From Parelaphostrongylus tenuis (lineage: Eukaryota > Nematoda > Chromadorea > Rhabditida > Metastrongylidae), in assembly GCA_019055375.1 (NCBI GenBank), contig JAHQIW010000746.1:1-64000 (forward strand): a stretch of 64,000 bases of DNA, written 5' to 3'. The notes under the pieces are model-generated. The model saw only the letters and a program-made list of their open reading frames with translations, ran no database searches and was not told the DNA's origin. The translations under genes were made by a program, and so were the position numbers. This document shows, piece by piece, positions 45,196-56,309 of the stretch (position 1 is the first letter of the stretch; every line of letters begins with the position of its first letter).

Positions 45196-46514
45196 GTTCT
45201 CAATGTGCATCCACTTGGAAGATTCCAAGTGGAAAAATAACAGGCATTATAAAAAAAAACTTGTTTAATACACCTCCAAAGAACAAAGATTTAAAGAAAA
45301 TTAGGAAAAATTAGTTCATAACAAAAGAAAAACTTTCATAGTGGCATTAAGATCGAGAGCTTTCAATTTATTGATATTTTTCAAAGAGCTTTTCCCGTCT
45401 TTTTCAGCGAGTCATATAGAAACACAGGACAGCTGGAAGAGTTTCAAAAAGTAGAAAAAAATCAATAATGAAAACTGCTTTCAGGTTTTCTTATTTTTTG
45501 CTTCCCTAATGTATAAAGTGTCTAAGACGTTTAGTTCATTTGTAGTCGACGAAACACGCCGCAGAATCGCATAATAGTTGAAAATTCGGTGACAGGAATT
45601 TTCGACAGAATAGTAGATTGAAAGATGTTGTATGACACAGAAGCGGGTGTCAAGGCCGTTTTCAACAAGCCTTAATAATTTCAGGAACTCTCTCGGCTCA
45701 GTTTGTACTCTTTTTTACAATTTTCTTCCACAAGGAAAAGGATATTTTTGTAGACCGGAAACATCATCATGGCTAACTGGCCAAGGAAGAAGTGACAAGT
45801 CATACTGAGCAGAGATGTTTGGATGTTAGCATTGGTCCATTCGAATCACACTTTTTCTCTGTATCGGCCACTGTCGGCGGGAACTGACACTTGATTGTGG
45901 TGGTCTTAAGACGAACATTTTATGTGAGCCTTGTTTAAATGACAGTGCAGCAGCAGTATTGATGTAAGAAAACATATGAACGTTGATTATTGAGAGCAAT
46001 ATACAACTGAATTCGAGAGTACGTTGTTCTGATTTTGGATTTAGTGTTCCCTTTGAAAAGCAACTAAGAGTTTTGCAACCACAGTGCTCTCGTGGTTTGA
46101 GAAACCGCTTACATCGTTGTTTAGCTGGTGTGCACGAAGATGTTGCTTTGGAAGGATCAAAGGAATAAAAATGTTAAATCAGGTTGCTCTACGATAAAAA
46201 TGCTCTCCACACAGCAACCAATGACGTGTAGCCCGGCAATTAGATCAAGATACTTGGAAAACCTACGACGAAGACTTTTACGATGATAAGATCTTGCCTT
46301 GAATTATTATTTGAACAAAGTTGACTAGAAATTTTGTTTAACTATTGCATCGAAGCCCTTTTCCTTTGAAGCCGAGTCGATTAGTGAATAAAACTGCTAT
46401 ATCAACCATGTGCGAGCTAAGTCTTTCAGGAAAATATTTGTCGGCCCTGTTGGGTTGAAGAAAAGTCGATCTCTGTAGAAAGTTTTGAAGCACATTGAGT
46501 AAGTGTACTGATTT

Positions 46515-46999
46515 CACTATTTTATATCCATATGGTTTACGCAGACAATTTCAAGCCCTCTATAGCAAACCTCCCAACGGAGTTTTGCTATCTTTTCGGG
46601 AATTACATGATAATTTAGGTAACGCAGATGGTCCACGACCTTAGTGAGCAAGTGGTACCGCAGAGGTTCGAGGACCTTAGACAGAAAATGGTCCGAGTGG
46701 TGAGGGCGGCACCCAGCTGCCGCCAACCTCAACAGGCAGTTCGATCGACGAGCATCATCCGAACGGTCGTCTGACATCACCCGGACCACCTCCATGGCTG
46801 CAGAAAACTATGTGTTAGAATATCCATATGAATGTTCCATATTGAATACTTACCCTTGTCTTTCGTTACATCAAGAACAACTTTCTGACATATCATGGGT
46901 TCATAGCTGGTCTTAACAGTAAGTTGACTCAAAATGGTTGAAATTACAACATCAGGTAGGAGTGCGCTACGACCCTGACGTTTCAAGAGCATCGAGGAC
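46515..46999 (-). pseudogene. P-family exon pair, frame shifted (P2)
   Basis: Exon 46999-46854 (acceptor CTCTTTAG, donor AAGG/GTAAGT) encodes VLDALE, then after one extra base RQGRSALLPDVVISTIL, SQLTVKTSYEPMICQK and VVLDVTKDKG, matching the third exon of P1 and P3. A 56-nt intron follows, with acceptor TTTTCTGCAG at 46798. Then a 92-codon open exon (46797-46517: MEVVRVMSDDRSDDARRS through YRGLEIVCVNHMDIK) does not resemble the family and is not recognised. No upstream exons were found; repeats fill that side. Confidence 0.55.
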
Positions 47000-47239
47000 C
47001 TAAAGAGCGAAACTTCTTACTAATTCGAAAAAAATTGCTTTGAAGTATATTCATTCAGAATTATATTAAGCTATCAAAGCTTTATCAACACTGAAGAACT
47101 GACGAGTTGTCAGAAAAGAAAATCTCACCTACGTCCTCAAGATTTGACAAGAAGAGAAAAACAAGCAAAGCGCAGAGAGGAATGCCTCGTTATCACTCGT
47201 GATTTGAGTCAGTATATAAAACTTGTTCTGGCGGGTAGG

Positions 47240-47515
47240 GTGCATTACGAGCATATGTGATCTCCTTCCGGTGATCTCCACTTGAATAATTCAGTGGAAC
47301 ACATATAAAAAGCGGTGAGTATGTTTAAAGTTGTTTTTTGTGCGTGATGCGATTGAAATCTAGGTCTAGTGATTTTTTTCCAAAGTAGTAATGGAGGTGT
47401 TTGACTGATTGGATTGCGGGCAATTTGACCTTTCCAAGCTCTGAAGAAGGCGAACTGCCCGAAAACGTCGGTTGTCAAATAGAGTTTAATGTAGCACCTC
47501 GTGTTTAGCTTAAAG
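47240..47515 (+). repeat. R-family element, copy 2
   Basis: Shares order with 48245-48530: GAAATCTAGGTCTAGTGATT, ATGGAGGTGTTTGACTGATT, TTTGACCTTTCCAAGCTCTG, hammerhead region, GTTTAATGTAGCACCTCGTG. The start has GATCTCCACTTGAATAATTC, also seen at 55698. Confidence 0.75.
47437..47473 (+). ncRNA. R-family hammerhead-like motif
   Basis: AGCT, core CTGAAGA (47441-47447), stem II AGGCGAACTGCCC, GAAAACGTC (one extra A), GGTT. Stem I pairs AGCT with GGTT through two wobbles; stem III is the ACGT palindrome; H17 is C. The inserted A in the GAAA segment probably weakens or kills it. Confidence 0.45.
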
Positions 47516-47599
47516 AAGGAAATCAGGAATCATAATGAAGCATGCCGAGGTTAGTAGACAGTCGGTCTTGGAAATTGTTAGAAAAAAATAATCTAAGAA

Positions 47600-47720
47600 T
47601 ATTTATCAGACATATTGAACTTTGAGCATAGTTTCAAGAAAACACTCGAAACGAAAACTATAACATATTTAACTATACCAGCTAAGAGCAATCTAGTGTA
47701 CAACACTGTCCATTTAAAAA
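47600..47720 (+). repeat. F2 arm fragment
   Basis: CATATTGAACTTTGAGCATA and AAGAAAACACTCGAAACGAA, then GTGTACAACACTGTCC, are phrases of the F2 outer end and centre (compare 10135 and 28765). The ribozyme region is absent. Confidence 0.5.
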
Positions 47721-47732
47721 TCCATGAACTTG

Positions 47733-48000
47733 ACCGCCTCTAGCAGTGGTATGATGTTACAATATACCCAATGATGTAGCGTAGTGTGTAGAAACTGCGT
47801 CGACTGGGATTCGAACCGATATTTCACCTTAACCGGCGTGAGTGTGCTGAACCAGTGCACTACCGAAAAAGAGTGGTGTCAAAACAGGCGTCGGTAGTGC
47901 AACGGTTCAGCGTAAGCTACCGGATATGGTGTAATGTGGGTTTCCAATCCCACCTGACGCAAAAGTTTGTGCACACCACTCTACATCACTGCCCAATGGC
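47733..48000. repeat. T-family foldback, compact
   Basis: The left arm (about 47733-47870: ACCCAATGATGTAGCGTAGT, GACTGGGATTCGAACCGATA) mirrors the right arm (about 47880-48000: GGGTTTCCAATCCCACCTGA, ACACCACTCTACATCACTGC). The loop is nearly absent, so the two tRNA-like units lie head to head. Confidence 0.75.
47888..47960 (+). other. tRNA-like cloverleaf in the T right arm
   Basis: 73 nt, the length of a tRNA. The acceptor strands GCGTCGG (47888-47894) and CTGACGC (47954-47960) form seven pairs with one G-U. The T stem GTGGG/CCCAC (47936-47940, 47949-47953) directly abuts the acceptor, with an eight-base loop TTTCCAAT in place of TTCGAAT. A D-arm-like GTGC/GCGT is present, and the anticodon arm is weak. 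It is a tRNA-derived module of the repeat, not a likely functional tRNA. Confidence 0.6.
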
Positions 48001-48019
48001 GCACGTAAAGAGTACGTCT

Positions 48020-48200
48020 GTAATCCCTACATGTAGGAGGTTTCTGCCCCAAAAGTGTTTGATTCAGACGAAAGGCGATGTGCAACTGATGAGGGTCGCA
48101 AGGCCAAAACATGTGAATTGCATTGCACAGGTGCCTATAACGGATCACATGCATAGCTAAATAATTATACCAGGCATATTTTTGATTTGAGATTTATCTT
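48020..48200 (+). repeat. F2 arm fragment with worn hammerhead
   Basis: At 48086-48110: CTGATGA, stem II GGGTC-GCAA-GGCC, then AAAAC in place of GAAAC (G12 lost). The F2 outer end follows: ATAATTATACCAGGCATATT, TCTTAAGAAAACAC. Ribozyme inactive by sequence. Confidence 0.55.
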
Positions 48201-48244
48201 AAGAAAACACACTACAAAAAAAAAGAAAAAAAACAATTGACATC

Positions 48245-48535
48245 TAAAAGCTGTGTGCCCTACCGTTTGCATTACAAGATTTTGTACAAATGTCTGAGCT
48301 CCTAAAATCGGTGAGTATGTTTTAGGTTGACTTTGTGCTTGATGCGATCGAAATCTGGGTCTAACAATTTTCTCTAAGAAAGTGATGGAAGTGTTTGACT
48401 AATTGGATTGTAAATCACTTTGACCTTTCCGGGCTCTGACGAAGGCGACCTGCCGAAACGTTAGCTGTTTGATTGTGTGAACAAAAATTTGATTTAACAC
48501 CTCGTGCCTCGCTCAAGAAAAAAAACAAGAATTTA
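48245..48535 (+). repeat. R-family element, copy 3
   Basis: GCGATCGAAATCTGGGTCTA, GGAAGTGTTTGACTAATTGG, TTTGACCTTTCCGGGCTCTG, hammerhead core, TAACACCTCGTGCCTCGCTC, then an A-rich run. It ends about 70 bp before the 3' tail of the RTE copy. Confidence 0.75.
48432..48466 (+). ncRNA. R-family hammerhead ribozyme, best copy
   Basis: GGCT (48432-48435), core CTGACGA (48436-48442), then A and stem II GGC-GACCT-GCC, core GAAA, CGTT, then AGCT (48463-48466). Stem I pairs GGCT with AGCT (three Watson-Crick and one G-U). Stem III is the two-pair palindrome ACGT, A15.1-U16.1 intact, H17 is U. All core bases are conserved. Such a short stem III would need dimerisation to act; activity is inferred. Confidence 0.6.
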
Positions 48536-48605
48536 TAGCATAATAAAATTTTCAGAATCTCTTACGCTTTGCGCTGTTAACTCTTGCCAAATTTTTTGAT
48601 CACCT

Positions 48606-49782
48606 GTATCACCTGTATCACCTGTCGTCCCGTTGATCGTCGAGTGACTCGAGCGGGTACCAGCAACTCTTCCATTTTTCCCTATCGCGTGCAAGAGTAG
48701 CCCAGTGGGTCCTCCTTGCTCTAGGAATTCGCTGAGCATCATATCTTTCTTCCATCGCTTTCGTGAAGAAATCGGACCAACGGATCAGTGGTCTTCCTTT
48801 AGAGCGCTTGACGTCCCGAGGAATCCAGTCGGTAACGGCTCTCGTCCATCGGTTGTCGTTGAAGCGCATCACGTGTCCGGCCCACCTTATTTTCGATATC
48901 CTGGCGTGTAGAACGGCGTCTCTGATTTTCGATCGTTGACGTAGGTCGGAACTTCGGATCCTTTGTCTCATTTGCGAAATACGAGATACTCCTAGCATCG
49001 ACCTTTCGACTGCGCGTTCGATAACGGCAAGTGATCTTTCATCCTGCTTACGTAGCGACCAGGTTTCTGCTGCATACGTTAGGGCAGGGATAATTGTCGA
49101 GTCGAAAAGGTGGGCACGGAGTCGGATGTTCTTTGTCCTCTTCACTACATCTTCGATGCTCTTAAACGTTCCCCAAGCCGCTCGTTTCCTCCTGCTCAAC
49201 TCTGGGGCTAGGTCGTTCATCATGTTGATTTCACGACCTAAATAGATGTAACTGGAGCATTCGGAAATTGTCGTTCCGTTGAGCGTGAATGGGGCATTAG
49301 AAACCCATCCGTTCCTCATGAACATTGTTTTTCGTTAGATTCAGTTGAAGACCGATCTTTCCACAGGCGTTATCGAAATCAGTCAACATTCGTTCCGCTT
49401 GGCTGATGTTTGGTGTTATGAGAACGATATCGTCAGCAAAGCGAAGATGGTTTAATTGTCGACCGTCAATTTTCACTCCCATTTCGTCCCATTCTAATGT
49501 TCGCATGACGTTTTGTAGGGTGGCAGTGAATAGTTTTGGCGAAATTGTATCGCCTTGTCGAACCCCTCTTCTTACGTCAATGGTGATATTGTTGTAAAAT
49601 GGAGATATTCTGGTCGTGAAATCTTTATAAAGCTCACGAAGGATCATTATGTACCGAGTAGGGACGCCCTGGTTATCCAGAGCCTCTATAACCGCTTCTG
49701 TTTCCACTGAATCAAAGGCTTTTTTCAGATCGATAAAAGTGAGACAGAGTGGTTGTTTGTACTCTCGCGAAACTTCAATGGT
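48606..49782 (-). mobile_element. RTE-clade LINE retrotransposon, 5'-truncated, one frame shift
   Basis: Reading from 49782 down the - strand: IEVSREYK, LTFIDLKKAFDSVE (reverse transcriptase domain 3/A), GVRQGDTISPKLF (domain B), LNHLRFADDIVLITPN with the catalytic FADD (domain C), QLNLTKN, then a one-base insertion in a run of five T (+ strand 49328-49332). The second frame carries SNAPFTLNGTTISE, YIYLGREINM, KRAAWGTFKSIEDV and ends DDQRDDR at 48618. The stop is followed at once by TGATACAGG-type tandem units (48600-48625), the short 3' repeats typical of RTE elements. Missing: the AP endonuclease and first RT motifs. Copied from RNA into nicked DNA when intact; dead here. Confidence 0.95.
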
Positions 49783-50313
49783 AGGGAAAATACTTTACAA
49801 AACATTGCCTATTTCATCTGTGTTAGTGTCATCATTTTAGTTACTCAGAGTCCGCTGTTCAGGACAGCATATCTAGTACAATAGTTCTGTGAAGTGGAGC
49901 ATGAATACTGTTATCCACTAGAACAGTGTTGAGATCGTATTGATAGAAACTTTGCGAAGTCCTATCTTGTGAGATGAAGCAATTTTCCCTCTGAGCGCTA
50001 TTTTAAATTGAAAGTTCCAGACGATCTTGAAACATAAAATAACGAATGAGATAAAATGGTCATTTCTTCTAAGAAAGTATCAGACTGGACTTTTGAGGGT
50101 TTTTTTCTCAAGGCATTCGAAGAAATGAGACAGGCTATCAAAAAGTTTGTAACCATTGCACAAATAAAATCAGAAATCAAGAAACGAATTGTAGAATAAC
50201 AAATTTTGTTTTGTCCGCGCAGCGTGAAGAAATTGTGAGGAAATGACGGAGTTTCCATTTACATTCATCTCAATTGAGAAACTTAAAATATCTAAGGTGG
50301 CAAAGACACTAAC

Positions 50314-50577
50314 TCAGTGTGAGCTTAACCGAGTACTTGACAACGTGCACTTTATTTTCCTAACTTTTACATCCGCATGTTCAGTTAAAGTGTAAAATTT
50401 CTGTTTCAGGACAAGATCTGATGCCTCATTGAAACGTCTCAGTGACCAATAAGAGGTTTCCTTGTCCTTCTTCATTTTGGTGGATTCTCGATTCCACGCC
50501 ATTTCCCACCTGTTTCGTGAATCCTTCGTGTAGTTCTGTAAAGTTCTTGTTTTAGCTATCGTCGTCTTCTTCGCCAA
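50314..50577 (-). CDS. Open reading frame, product not recognised
   Basis: 87 codons, basic and polar: NYTKDSRNRWEMAWNRES, KDKETSYWSLRRFNEASD, LVLKQKFYTLTEHADVKV. A GT donor-like CAG/GTGGGA lies inside (about 50510). No domain or signal peptide seen. The charged, low-leucine make-up looks more protein-like than most chance frames here. Confidence 0.25.
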   Translation of the reverse strand: MAKKTTIAKTRTLQNYTKDSRNRWEMAWNRESTKMKKDKETSYWSLRRFNEASDLVLKQKFYTLTEHADVKVRKIKCTLSSTRLSSH

Positions 50578-51870
50578 CGATCGACATTCCGTAGGGTTAG
50601 ATTTCTAGCACACAAAGCAGTACAAAGTCCAAGACATATGGACACGATGTCGACTAATCGTGAACACCATATTTCCGCAGGGTGGGAATGTAGCATCAGT
50701 TCCATGAATTTGTTGTACCTTTTTATCATGCAGTGGGATCGTAGTTGACCATTTTCTTATACAAAAAATTATGTTCTAGATGTTTTGTAATAAATTGCTT
50801 CTATTGGTTACACTCTTCTGCTAATTGTAAGCGGTTTGTGATCGTAAATGCTATTTAACGAAAATTCATTAAACCACGTTTCAGATTACGTTGTGAGGGT
50901 TTAATCAAGAAGACTTGCGTGGCAAGAAGAGAATTGTGATAGATGATTCAAGTGGACAAATTCAGCTTAAATGTGTATCTCATAAAGGAGTGGACAGACT
51001 TCAGAGTGTTCCCCTAGAACCCAACATCGTAAGTCATTAGGATAAGGTCGTCTGCAAATCAATCATGGTACAATAAAACTTTAAATTCATGCTTACCAAC
51101 TTCAAGTCGAGGCTTCTCAAGCATTAAAAAGGGCAATAACTTATGTACAGAATTCTAAGACAGAGTCAATCATTAGAGAAGTCAGGTAAAGTATCAGTCA
51201 ACTGATACGGTACTGTAAATACTTAAGAAAACCAGCAAACATTCTAGCGGTACCACAATACACAATGTTTGGTACTCCACGACCTATTTTCATTATAAAT
51301 TCTTTTAAATCTCGATTGAACCACTTATTTTCCAACAAACTCGGTATTCACTGTGGGGTAAAAAGTGGCATAGGTTTACCCAGCATGAACAAGGCGCTAG
51401 TTCGATTCCAACAATGTGAAGACGTTAGATAAATGGCGAGCACCAGGAACCAAATTGGATACAAGAAGTGCCGCGGTCCGCTCAACATGTAATATCGGAC
51501 TGTGTAATATGAGAATGAAAATACAATTTACCACTCACTCCTTTGCCCTTGAGAAGCACCTTTTCAGCTTCTTTTCTAACATAAGATTACATAAACCATC
51601 AAATACTCGATTTGTTTTGACATATAACCACAAGATTGCTGAGAAACAAACAGAACTTAGAAGTTCAGGCGGCTTTGAACCAACGATATCACATACTTTT
51701 CAGAGGCTCCTCGGTCATCCACCGTGCCATCAAGGCCGTCGATCTGCCTTGTGATCACCTGGTGTATGTCAACAGACGTCCGTCAACGGAACTGATCTGA
51801 AGAGAAACCAGCATGAACCCCTGTAAATCTGAAGACGTGACTGAATTAGGCAGAAAAACAAAATTAGAAG

Positions 51871-52275
51871 ATAATACTCTGATAATGATATAAAATGCTG
51901 TGAGCCGTTAACGTCCAAGCGCTGGACAGACAAGTGTTTTGTCCTACCTGGACTCCTCAGTAGCGCAGTCCCTCGATTCCGTTCAAAGCGGTCGAATGGA
52001 GAGGTATGATTCGTTTTGACAGCCTCAAGATCTGCTGCTAGTCTCTGTAGTGTCAGGGGATTCTATCACCTGATTTGCGGTGATTTATTACTCGGCGTCG
52101 ATTCCTATATAGAAGAGCACAGCCTCAAGGGAGCCTCTGAACCGAGAGACTCTGCCAATGAGGAGTCCAGGTAGGACGAAACAGGCCCCTATCTAGCACT
52201 TGCTCAGAATTCGTTGTATCATTATCAAAGTATTATCATTTTGAGCGTGGTCTACAGAAAAGCGGTCGAATGGAG
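51871..52275. repeat. F3-family foldback, copy 2
   Basis: The left arm (51871-about 51970: ATAATACTCTGATAATGATA, TTTTGTCCTACCTGGACTCC) mirrors the right arm (about 52155-52237: GGAGTCCAGGTAGGACGAAA, CATTATCAAAGTATTATCAT). The centre holds GATTTATTACTCGGCGTCGA, shared with 35213. The flank ACAGAAAAGCGGTCGAATGG is also shared. The arms also contain CGAAAC- and CTAGC-type phrases, but I find no complete ribozyme core. Confidence 0.7.
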
Positions 52276-52494
52276 AAAATTAAAAGAAAGTGAAGCTTCA
52301 GCTTGAATGAAAAATATTCATTTTGTGTTTCCTCGATGTCGTCTGACAGGTTGTTTGGCACACGATTGAGAGAAAGGCAGAGCGAGGGCTTCGTTGATGC
52401 GGTGGGGGACCTAGCGAGCCCTAAGTAGGGTGATAACGCGAGTTTGAAGCCAGATCATGTTTCAACTGTTTCACGTTATTCAGCACTCTTGTGC

Positions 52495-52720
52495 ATACAT
52501 TCTACATCGTGCGCTAAAATTTTGGTTCTGTCCGTTTAGTAGCATAGAATGAAGAAACGATCCCTTTCGCTGAACAAGTATTCTCCATAAAAGTATTAGT
52601 AATAATTTGAAAGCTTATGATCCTGGCTACTGCGCTACGTGGCCGTTCTTTGACAACACAATTTTATAACGCTGTAAAATTCAAAATGAAATTATGTTTC
52701 ACATTGGCCGCCCATTTTCA
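52495..52720 (+). repeat. F4 interspersed repeat, 5' part
   Basis: ATCCCTTTCGCTGAACAAGT, AAAGCTTATGATCCTGGCTA, GCGCTACGTGGCCG, TTTTATAACGCTGTAAAATT and ATTATGTTTCACATTGGCCG match 27140-27480 in order. Confidence 0.6.
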
Positions 52721-53132
52721 ATCTATTTCGATGGAAGCACAAAAATCATATAGTGTGGAGGAAATGTTGTAGTAGTAAAGTCGTACTTTAATCTGACGTC
52801 TTTTCCATGAAAAATTTTTCGAAAAAATTCACTTTCGAAATTTTGGCATCAATAGAATCATAGTGGCATGTATAGACGAATGAGTGAAATCCCGCTCCCG
52901 CTCGCCGCTTCTAAGCCGAATTATGGCCAAAAGAAGAGGAAGGTGCAAAAATAATTGCGGATTTCGCGAATTTTCAGACGGTTAAAACACATCTAAAAAC
53001 GCCTCGAAGTCACGATTTCGAGCATTACTGGAGAAGGTCTTATGCTGGGCCTCCATTCAGTTGACAACCGAAATTGGGTTAATTCGGCTGTCACTCGATT
53101 CAACTACAAGCCGATAATAGAGAATGACGTAT

Positions 53133-53343
<211 letters not shown>

Positions 53344-53499
53344 GCCACATGTTTACCATCTGATGTACTTTGTGTTCAGCGAAAATCCTATGGTAGAAGC
53401 ACACTGGAACAACACGCTTCCCTAGAAACCAGTAAAACAAAAAGGAAAATACTGACGAGTAGAACGCGTTTTTTCTTCTTCTACATAAATCACTTTTAC

Positions 53500-55600
53500 T
53501 AGAGAAGCTGCACTGCTAGTTTCTCTGCGTTTTCAACATTTAAACAAAATGGCATGAGGAGAGAATCAATTACTGTGGTGTTTTTCTTTCTTATAAAGAG
53601 ACAAATGTCTGTAATTATTTTATAGCTAATATTCTTAGTAAGTTTAAGAATAATTTGAAGAAAGTGAAACACTTCAAAAAAACTGAAGTGAATCTTTTTT
53701 TTCTGCAAGGAAGGCACGAGGTTTGTATGGTAGATTTGTAGTGAGAGCTGCCTTTTCGGCGATTTCGTTTTCTTTAATGCTCGAAAACATCGGATTGCTC
53801 ACAATTCGGTCAATTCAGTTAACACATTTACAATACTCGTTCACGAAAATCAAAAGACGTAGGTTTCAATCGCGTTAAGCAAAAGCAACTTTCCAACATA
53901 TTTTCCTTTTCTTATAAGCTTTTCACTGAGTTGCCAAATGACGATCAACCGGCCAGAGATCACACAGATTTGTAATACATCACCCACATCAAAATAACTG
54001 CCTTATTGGTGTTTCATATCACGTGTGATTACGAAATTTTATTTCTTGTACAAACATGATGAGTTCTGCTTTAGAATTCTATCCGTTATGAGTTTATGTC
54101 CTATGAGAGTCTAGTGAGGTGATTAAACCAAAAGCTTGGCGACCAGATATTTTTCGTATGAACACAGAGTGGCCTACTTTTCTTCTATGTACTTGTCTTC
54201 ATAAGCTTTGCAAAATATTAAGTAAATCATATCTGTACTCATGCAATCGTCATCTTCAACGTTAGCGCATACTATTCAATGCTGCGATGTACAGAGACTG
54301 TCCTGTGGCCAGTTGCGGACTAGCTGGCGCCTCAGAGGAAACAGTGGTACTTCGATTATCAATTACTTCAGTCCTGCCCTTTTGAAAAAGCGTTTGATAG
54401 CTACACCTATTTTGTTCAATAGATCAATAAGATAAACAAAACTTCTCCTCTGGAATTTTCGTTTCGTGGCGTCTTAAATCCGCTGAACCTATATCGAAGC
54501 CACATTTTCGTAGGCATTTAAAGGCCATTTGGCAAGCCAGTTTAAAGAACTTTACCTTCTCCACTCCTGTGTGCCCTGAGTGCTGATCGGAAACGCTTTT
54601 CACATACGTTTTTTTTTTGTATGTGAGGGGTGAGACAAAAGGCAATAGACCGGTATATTTATGTTATCTAGCTTTGTTTCCAGTTGGCAATGTAGTCACT
54701 TTTCGCATATCCAGTTTGTACGATTAGGAGTGGATGTCGGTTGTTTTTTGTTTTGGTTCTCCAGGAGAAACTTGTATGTGCCCTAATTGTCCGCTCAACA
54801 ACTTAAAACATCTGCCTACATCATCTTGGGCGGAACAATTGAGAAAGCCATCATCTATAATCCTACACTAGAGTAAGGGCCGGAAGTCAATCGTTGGTGC
54901 TTCCACTTTAGACACATAGGCAATAACCAAACTTGATGCCAATCGCTGTTCTGTCAACCTTTCAGATTGAGCGAAACGTTCTCTGCACCATCTAAATATT
55001 ACGAAGTTCAGGCACTCTTTCTTAAGCACCATAAGCTGCTGAATCGATAAAAAGTTCATTTTTATTGCTTCTTGGTGTTGTATAAGGAGCCCACGGACGC
55101 TTTACAGTGCCAAGTTCAACACGTTAGTATTGAGGGCGTTGATGTTGAAAAATCTATTGCGTACGCACTGTTAGAAAACGCTTCACGTGGACGATTGAGA
55201 AACTCTTGCCTGTTCATTAGAAGGCTGTAATTCGTTTTCAACAGTTGGGCGTCTACGCAGATGGTAACGGGTCTAGTCTTGAATGCTTATTGATTAGTAG
55301 ACTAAGGATTATTACTGTAGACTAACAAGACTGGGCATATTGGTAGCAAGACTTCAAGCCGAGAGATAACAGATGGTGTCAAATCTGCCTTTGTAACCAC
55401 TTCAACCCACTCGCCATTCAGTTTTCGGCAATGACTTTTGAATTCTTTTTTAGAGGACGATTGAAAAAAAAACAGTCTCAATATGTTTCTTCGTCAACTT
55501 GATATTATTCTGTTCACTCAATTATTTGATTTCGGAAGCATCGCGGATTAATTGCATAAATCCAAACACAAATCGCAGGGCGAACGCCTCGTGATTGCAT
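53500..55600. other. No gene supported (2.1 kb)
   Basis: A 63-codon frame at 54868-55059 (-: FRWCRERFAQSERLTEQR) looks somewhat protein-like but has no recognised domain. Otherwise only chance frames. Confidence 0.35.
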
Positions 55601-55619
55601 GTGTATTATAAGACATTAT

Positions 55620-55950
55620 ATTATGTAGATATTGTACATTATATAAAACTGTTTTTGGTGAGGGAGATGAATTCGCAATTCATTTGATCTCTGCACGATT
55701 GGTCTCCACTCGAACAACTCAGTAGACGACTGTTGGAAAACGGCATAATAAAAATTGTTTGACGTTTCATGCGGCTGAAGTCTAGGTTTGATGACTTTTT
55801 CTGCATGAGCAATAGAGGTGTTTTGCTGAGTGGGTTGTAACCAACCTAGTCTTTCCACGCTTTGATGAAGGTAAAATCGCGGAAATACCGGCTGTCAAAA
55901 TAAATCGGATTCTAATACCTCGTGTTTGCTTACGAAGAAATAACAATAGC
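55620..55950 (+). repeat. R-family element, copy 4, worn
   Basis: TTGGTCTCCACTCGAACAAC, GGCTGAAGTCTAGGTTTGAT, CAATAGAGGTGTTTTGCTGA, CTAGTCTTTCCACGCTTTGA, then GGCTGTCAAAATAAATCG and ATACCTCGTGTTTGCTTACG match R copies 2 and 3. The ribozyme region reads TTGATGA...GGAAATACC, so C3 and the GAAAC segment are damaged. Confidence 0.7.
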
Positions 55951-56309
55951 AACTCTCTCATAGCTCCGATCACATTTCTCCAATCTCTCATCTTATTATT
56001 GTCAGACCGACAATATCGACCATTTAGGCATCGAGCTTCGCACTCACTTGGGGCAAACGGGTTGCCGCTCGTTAGGACGTAGCGCCCAGACACTTCACAA
56101 AATCAGGGTTTTGCCACTCAAGATTCATTCATTCAATGATTGGTCGTGATTGATTGTACTGCATCACCGTTATTCAATGCCGTGTCGTTGTCGTTGAATG
56201 TTGGGTTTTCGTTCACATGTGAGCTTATGCTGATGTGAAGCGGTAGCGTACACCACGACGACGGAGTCTGTTACAAGGTTGAGGTTAAAATTCGGTACTT
56301 ATATGTTGA

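Noticed and set aside
47888..47960. A functional tRNA gene
   Set aside because: The T loop has eight bases without TTC-A, the anticodon arm is weak, and the unit belongs to a dispersed foldback family.
48705..49840. Several + strand frames across the RTE element
   Set aside because: They are antisense shadows of the reverse transcriptase reading frame.
51871..52237. Hammerhead motif in the F3 family
   Set aside because: CGAAAC-like phrases are present, but no CTGANGA partner at proper spacing with a pairing stem I.
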